Positions 6,241 through 9,336 of a DNA stretch of 9,336 nt are shown here, piece by piece. The position numbers and the translations under genes are program-made. Numbering within the stretch: position 1 is the stretch's first letter; each line of letters starts with the position of its first letter. This DNA comes from Armatimonadota bacterium. GTDB taxonomy: Bacteria > Armatimonadota > Fimbriimonadia > Fimbriimonadales > ATM1. The notes below the pieces were generated by a model. The model had not been told where the DNA came from. It made no database searches and worked only from the letters and a program-made list of their open reading frames with translations. Location: the NCBI GenBank assembly GCA_003695835.1, contig RFHN01000093.1, forward strand, positions 1 through 9,336. The letters are read 5' to 3'.

Positions 6241-6246
6241 CGGACG
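6227..6246 (+). terminator. Weak hairpin over the stop codon of the exported protein
   Basis: CGTCCG (6227-6232) and CGGACG (6241-6246) pair across an 8-nt loop that contains the TGA stop. There is no T run after it, so it would be a poor intrinsic terminator. It may still mark the end of this transcript before the MerR promoter. Confidence 0.3.
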
Positions 6247-6276
6247 CGCGACCCTGTAGAAGCCGCGAAAGAACCC

Positions 6277-6282
6277 GATAAT
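6277..6282 (+). promoter_or_regulatory. Candidate -10 box (GATAAT) upstream of the MerR-type gene
   Basis: GATAAT matches the TATAAT consensus at 5 of 6 positions. Transcription would begin near 6289 and leave a leader of about 31 nt before ATG 6320. The -35 region 17 bp upstream (CTGTAG, 6254-6259) is a poor match. The box includes part of an upstream ATG at 6281 that I reject as the start. Confidence 0.45.
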
Positions 6283-6288
6283 GGTACT

Positions 6289-6304
6289 GGCTGCCTCGGC
6301 AGCC
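6289..6304 (+). promoter_or_regulatory. Perfect inverted repeat in the MerR leader (operator or mRNA hairpin)
   Basis: GGCTGCC and GGCAGCC are perfect 7-bp inverted copies separated by TC. As RNA this could fold as a 6-bp stem with a CUCG tetraloop, ending directly before the GGAGAG ribosome binding site at 6305-6310. As DNA it is a 16-bp dyad just downstream of the predicted -10 box, suited to a dimeric regulator such as the MerR-type protein it precedes. Confidence 0.5.
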
Positions 6305-6319
6305 GGAGAGTACTGGTTT

Positions 6320-6616
6320 ATGAGTGGCTTCAAAGCAACCCAAGAACAAGGGGCGGCGGTCAGCATTCGGGTCGCCAGCGCCATCACCGGTATTGAGATT
6401 CACACGCTACGGTACTGGGAGAACGAGTTTCCTGAGTTTCTCCGTCCGATTCGTACGAAGGGAGGACAGCGACGCTATCGTCCGGAGGACATCCGAGCGA
6501 TCTTCACGATCAAGCGCTTGCTGAGAGACGAGATGTATTCGATCGCAGGTGCGAGACGATACCTTCGCCTCCAGCAACAGCAGCAAGCTACGCAAAGCGG
6601 TCAACAAGCCGCATGA
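6320..6616 (+). CDS. Small MerR-family transcriptional regulator
   Basis: The 98-residue product is almost entirely a MerR-type winged helix-turn-helix. The recognition region reads SIRVASAITGIEIHTLRYWENEFPEFL, followed by the wing with RTKGGQRRYRPEDI and then IKRLLRDEMYSIAGARRYL. The Leu-Arg-Tyr-Trp-Glu and Gly-x-Arg-Arg-Tyr motifs are diagnostic. There is no long dimerisation helix or effector domain; after the DNA-binding part only a Gln-rich tail (QQQQQATQSGQQAA) remains. Small MerR proteins of this kind are common in bacteria and mostly uncharacterised. The start at 6320 is chosen over the in-frame ATG 6281 because GGAGAG (6305-6310) precedes it by 9 nt and the earlier start would fall in the promoter. 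The stop overlaps the next gene as ATGA, so the two are probably co-translated. Confidence 0.92.
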   Translation: MSGFKATQEQGAAVSIRVASAITGIEIHTLRYWENEFPEFLRPIRTKGGQRRYRPEDIRAIFTIKRLLRDEMYSIAGARRYLRLQQQQQATQSGQQAA

Positions 6617-8694
6617 GCGTGTCGCCCGACTCCGCGATTCAAGAAGCGCGAAGCCTCGAAGCTCAAGGGCGCTGGGACGAAGCGTTCCGAGTCCTCGAAC
6701 GGGCCTATCAGGAAGCGCCCAACCCGAATCTTGCGGCAGAGTACGGAATCGCCCTCTGCTATCAAGCCAGGGAAGAGGACGCCTTCTCCGTGTTGCGAAA
6801 CGCGGAAGGGGGCGATCGCTACGAAGAGCTCCTTACGATCCTCGGAGCGCACTTCGCCGCGCGCCGCTGGATGGCGAAGAAGCTGAATCGGAAGGACGTT
6901 TTCGCCGAATCCGCGTGGCGAGAAATCCGGAAACGCGCGAAGGCTGCGGAGATCGCGCTCGACTCGCTTCCCCAACCCACGCTTTCGGCAACCCTGATCG
7001 TCAAGAACGAGGCGAAGCACCTCGAAGAGTGCATTCGCTCCGTCCAACCCGTGGCCGACGAAGTCATCGTCGTGGACACCGGTTCCACCGATGACACAGT
7101 GGCCATCGCACGGCGAATGGGTGCGCGCGTCTCTACGTTCGAGTGGTGCGACGACTTCTCGGCGGCCCGCAATCATGCCCTTTCCTTGGCACAAAGCACT
7201 TGGTGCCTCTGGATCGATGCGGATGAACGTCTCGACCCAAGCTCATACGGGGCTGTTCTCAGCGCTTTAGTCCGACCACACTTTGGCGGATTTACGATAG
7301 AAATCGTGAACTACCTCGGACAGAGCGCCTCAGGCGAACAGTTGGTGCACCGGCCGTGCCGACTCTTCCGGAACCTGCCGGATGTTCGGTTCGAAGGGCG
7401 TATCCACGAACAGATCACACCCTCCCTCAAGCGACTCGGACTCCCGGTCGCGCTCTTGGAGGCGCGGCTTCTCCATTTCGGTTACCTCCAGAGCGAGGTG
7501 GAAGCGAAGCAGAAGCACGAACGTACGGTCGCCCTCCTTCGAGCCGCCCTCGAAGAGAATCCAAACGACGACTTTCAGCAGTTCAATCTTGCCAACGCCC
7601 ACTACACCGCCGGCGAGTTCGAAGAAGCGCTGCCATGGTATGAAAAGATGGCGGAAGGCATACCCAAGGGAGCGGTGCACGGCCAGTTTGCATTTCAGAG
7701 CTGGGCGCAGTCCTTGTGCCAACTTCAGAGATACGAAGACGCATTAGCGGTTTGCGACCGCGCGACGCGCCAGGGATTTGGCGGTCCCCTCGTCGAGTTT
7801 GCAAGGGCTCAAGCGCTTCATCGGCTCGGACAGCATGACGATGCGCTCCGCTGTATCGAAAGCGCAAAGCGTAAGGAACTCCATCCTTCGGAAGTCGGCG
7901 ATCGCGCGATTCTCGAGTACAAGCTTGACTTTCTCAAGGGGCAGATTCTTGCGGACAAGGGCGACTCTGAAGCCGCAATCGAAGCGTTTCGCGCCGTCTT
8001 GAACGCGGCACCCGACTACACTCCCGCGCGCATCGGCCTCGCAATCCAGCTGAGAGCGCAAGGGCAGTCCGAAGAAGCGCTCGACCTCGTTGCCGGCGCC
8101 GTGACTGCGGGTGAAGAGTACGCGAGCATCGCCGTTGACCTCGCCCTGGCTTGCGCCCAAGAGACGGGGGCCAAACTGCGAGCCGTGCGCATTTGCGCGG
8201 AAGCAGCCAAGGCTCACCCGAACTCGCGCGCCCTTTGGGAGAGATGGATCGGGGCCGCCGAATCCGCAGAGGATTGGCCCTCGGTCGCCGAGGCGTGTTC
8301 GCATTACGCTCACCACTTCGAGGCGGATGCCGACGTGCTGATCCGTGCTGCACGCGCGCTGACCTTCCTCGGCAAGTATCAGATCGCGCTCCAGTGTCTC
8401 GAAGACGCGTGCCAACTCGACCCTTCGAACCCGAATGCCTATTGGCACGTAGGCGACCTTTTCTCGAAATGTGAGCGATGGGCGGACGCCGCCTTGGCGT
8501 ACCGCAAGGGTCTCACCCTCGATTCCACGAACGCGGACGCCTGGTTCACGCTGGGCAACGCTCTGTACTATCTTGGCAAGCCGGATGCGGCGGCGCTCGC
8601 CTTCGAAACCGCGCTGGCCGTCCAGCCGGGCCACCATAGGGCGGAGCACAACCTCGCCGTCGTGCGCCAGGAACTTCGCGAGCGAGCCTCCTAA
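6613..8694 (+). CDS. Family 2 glycosyltransferase with tetratricopeptide repeats
   Basis: The product has 693 residues. Residues about 5-65 form helical, TPR-like repeats. The catalytic GT-A domain spans about 124-290: LSATLIVKNEAKHLEECIRS (124-143), VIVVDTGSTDDT (151-162), the metal-binding DxD-type motif in WIDADERLD (200-208), the acceptor-side RFEGRIHEQI (259-268) and a LLHFGY ending (286-291). This is the SunS/WcaA-like type of GT2 enzyme that transfers a sugar from a nucleotide donor. From about 300 to the end follow TPR units, canonical in the last third (for example AYWHVGDLFSKCERWADAALAYRKGLTLD). TPRs in such enzymes usually bind the acceptor protein, so protein glycosylation is possible but unproven. 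No signal peptide or membrane span; a cytoplasmic enzyme. The ATG overlaps the MerR stop. Its TAA overlaps the stop of the convergent helicase gene. Confidence 0.9.
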   Translation: MSVSPDSAIQEARSLEAQGRWDEAFRVLERAYQEAPNPNLAAEYGIALCYQAREEDAFSVLRNAEGGDRYEELLTILGAHFAARRWMAKKLNRKDVFAESAWREIRKRAKAAEIALDSLPQPTLSATLIVKNEAKHLEECIRSVQPVADEVIVVDTGSTDDTVAIARRMGARVSTFEWCDDFSAARNHALSLAQSTWCLWIDADERLDPSSYGAVLSALVRPHFGGFTIEIVNYLGQSASGEQLVHRPCRLFRNLPDVRFEGRIHEQITPSLKRLGLPVALLEARLLHFGYLQSEVEAKQKHERTVALLRAALEENPNDDFQQFNLANAHYTAGEFEEALPWYEKMAEGIPKGAVHGQFAFQSWAQSLCQLQRYEDALAVCDRATRQGFGGPLVEFARAQALHRLGQHDDALRCIESAKRKELHPSEVGDRAILEYKLDFLKGQILADKGDSEAAIEAFRAVLNAAPDYTPARIGLAIQLRAQGQSEEALDLVAGAVTAGEEYASIAVDLALACAQETGAKLRAVRICAEAAKAHPNSRALWERWIGAAESAEDWPSVAEACSHYAHHFEADADVLIRAARALTFLGKYQIALQCLEDACQLDPSNPNAYWHVGDLFSKCERWADAALAYRKGLTLDSTNADAWFTLGNALYYLGKPDAAALAFETALAVQPGHHRAEHNLAVVRQELRERAS

Positions 8695-9336
8695 TCCCGC
8701 GACCCGGCCGTACCGACGCCCACGAAAGCCACCGCGTCCTCGATCCGTTCGAAGACTGGCATGGGAGGCAAGTTCTCGATCAACTGTCTGCCATAGAACC
8801 TTGTGCGAACACGCGGATCCAACAGGCAGATCACGCCGCGATCGCTCTCCGTTCGCAAAAGCCTTCCCGCACCCTGCCGTACCATCATTTTGGCAAGCGG
8901 CAACGTGTATTCCCAGAACGGGTCTCGACCTTGCGAGCGCAGCCAGGCGTGCCGAACGACTTGTCCGGGATCCACCGGCACCTCGAACGGAATGCGCACG
9001 AGCACAACGCACGAGAGCGTCTCGCCGGGAGCGTCGAATCCGGTCCAAAAGGATCGCACCGCAAAAAGGCTTGCGTGAATTTCGCGCCGAAACCGTTCCC
9101 CCACCTCTCGCGCGTCGGAACTCTGTTGCATCAAGATCGGAAGCGAAGTCCTTTCCTCAACAATCCGATACACAGCCTCCATCTCTTTACGACTGTGGAA
9201 CAGCACGAGGCTCCGCCCGCCGACCGTCTGGAGGATCCGTTCGACCTGCTCCGCGACCGCTTCGTAATAGAGCGGCGCGCTGTCCTCATCCCGCGAGGTA
9301 GACGGATCCGGAATCGCGTCGAGCGAGGGAACGTAC
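8691..9336 (-). CDS. dinG: DinG-type ATP-dependent helicase, C-terminal part (partial)
   Basis: The reading frame enters from the right edge and ends at TAG (8693-8691), giving about 214 residues. It is the second RecA-like domain of a DinG/XPD-like superfamily 2 helicase. Visible motifs are motif IV as SLVLFHSRKEME, motif V as SFWTGFDAPGETLSCVVL followed by IPFEVPVDP, and motif VI as MVRQGAGRLLRTESDRGV with the conserved Gln, Gly-Arg and Arg residues, then LLDPRV and YGRQLIENLPP near the end. Members unwind 5'-tailed DNA, R-loops or G-quadruplex-type substrates. An internal ATG at 9206 is not the start, because the domain clearly continues upstream of it. The Walker A/B and iron-sulphur regions lie outside the window, so whether it is DinG proper, YoaA-like or nuclease-fused cannot be told. 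Confidence 0.9.
   Translation of the reverse strand, partial: YVPSLDAIPDPSTSRDEDSAPLYYEAVAEQVERILQTVGGRSLVLFHSRKEMEAVYRIVEERTSLPILMQQSSDAREVGERFRREIHASLFAVRSFWTGFDAPGETLSCVVLVRIPFEVPVDPGQVVRHAWLRSQGRDPFWEYTLPLAKMMVRQGAGRLLRTESDRGVICLLDPRVRTRFYGRQLIENLPPMPVFERIEDAVAFVGVGTAGSRD

Noticed and set aside
6281..6319. Earlier in-frame ATG for the MerR-type gene
   Set aside because: It overlaps the GATAAT box, has no ribosome binding site and would add 13 residues not expected in the family; ATG 6320 has GGAGAG 9 nt upstream.
7744..9048. Minus-strand open frame of 434 codons spanning the end of the glycosyltransferase and the helicase
   Set aside because: It overlaps two well-supported genes, is Arg/Gly-rich in the manner of shadow frames and shows no family signature.
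8471..9301. Plus-strand open frame of 276 codons
   Set aside because: It is out of frame with the glycosyltransferase TPR region and antisense to the DinG motifs; its composition (Arg, Pro, Ser) is typical of a shadow.
1..9336. Mobile element, CRISPR array, prophage or defence system
   Set aside because: No transposase or integrase motifs, no terminal inverted repeats with target duplications and no regularly spaced repeats were seen; the only tandem repeat is the short 9-bp array at 5535-5561.

Overview
The window is about 60% GC, gene-dense and carries no mobile element, CRISPR array, rRNA or tRNA that I can see. It looks like a chromosomal stretch of a bacterium outside the best-studied phyla. 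Three isolated plus-strand genes lack a Shine-Dalgarno sequence and instead have a TANNNT -10 box 6-7 nt before the start codon, the pattern of leaderless transcription known from Deinococcus and some other deep-branching groups. Together with the large NHL/metalloprotease-type secreted protein and the truncated L11-L1 operon, this would fit a lineage such as Armatimonadota (Fimbriimonadia). That placement is an inference from style, not proven by the sequence.

Layout. (1) 1-111, minus: the N-terminus of a protein resembling scramblase/LURP-one-related proteins, running off the left edge. (2) 163-2790, plus: a secreted mosaic protein of 875 residues with an NHL beta-propeller, a fibronectin-like domain, an HEFHH zinc-protease-like region, degenerate calcium-binding repeats and a CBM9-like C-terminus. 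(3) 2817-3422, plus: a DUF1801/YdeI-OmdA-type protein. (4) 3463-5457, minus: the secE-nusG-rplK-rplA operon, which ends after rplA without rplJ-rplL-rpoBC and converges on the YdeI-like gene across a strong hairpin. (5) 5575-6240, plus: an exported protein of unknown function, divergent from secE across a short two-way promoter region with a 9-bp tandem repeat. (6) 6320-8694, plus: a small MerR-type regulator coupled by an ATGA overlap to a family 2 glycosyltransferase with tetratricopeptide repeats. (7) 8691-9336, minus: the C-terminal helicase domain of a DinG-type (XPD-like) helicase, whose stop codon overlaps the stop codon of the glycosyltransferase.

The core of the window is housekeeping: SecE anchors the preprotein translocase, NusG couples RNA polymerase to the ribosome or Rho, and L11 and L1 build the two mobile stalk bases of the 50S subunit. 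The flanking genes look independent of it. I do not see a convincing new multi-gene system. The points most worth following are the leaderless promoter pattern, the mosaic metalloprotease-like protein and the MerR-glycosyltransferase pair with its leader hairpin.
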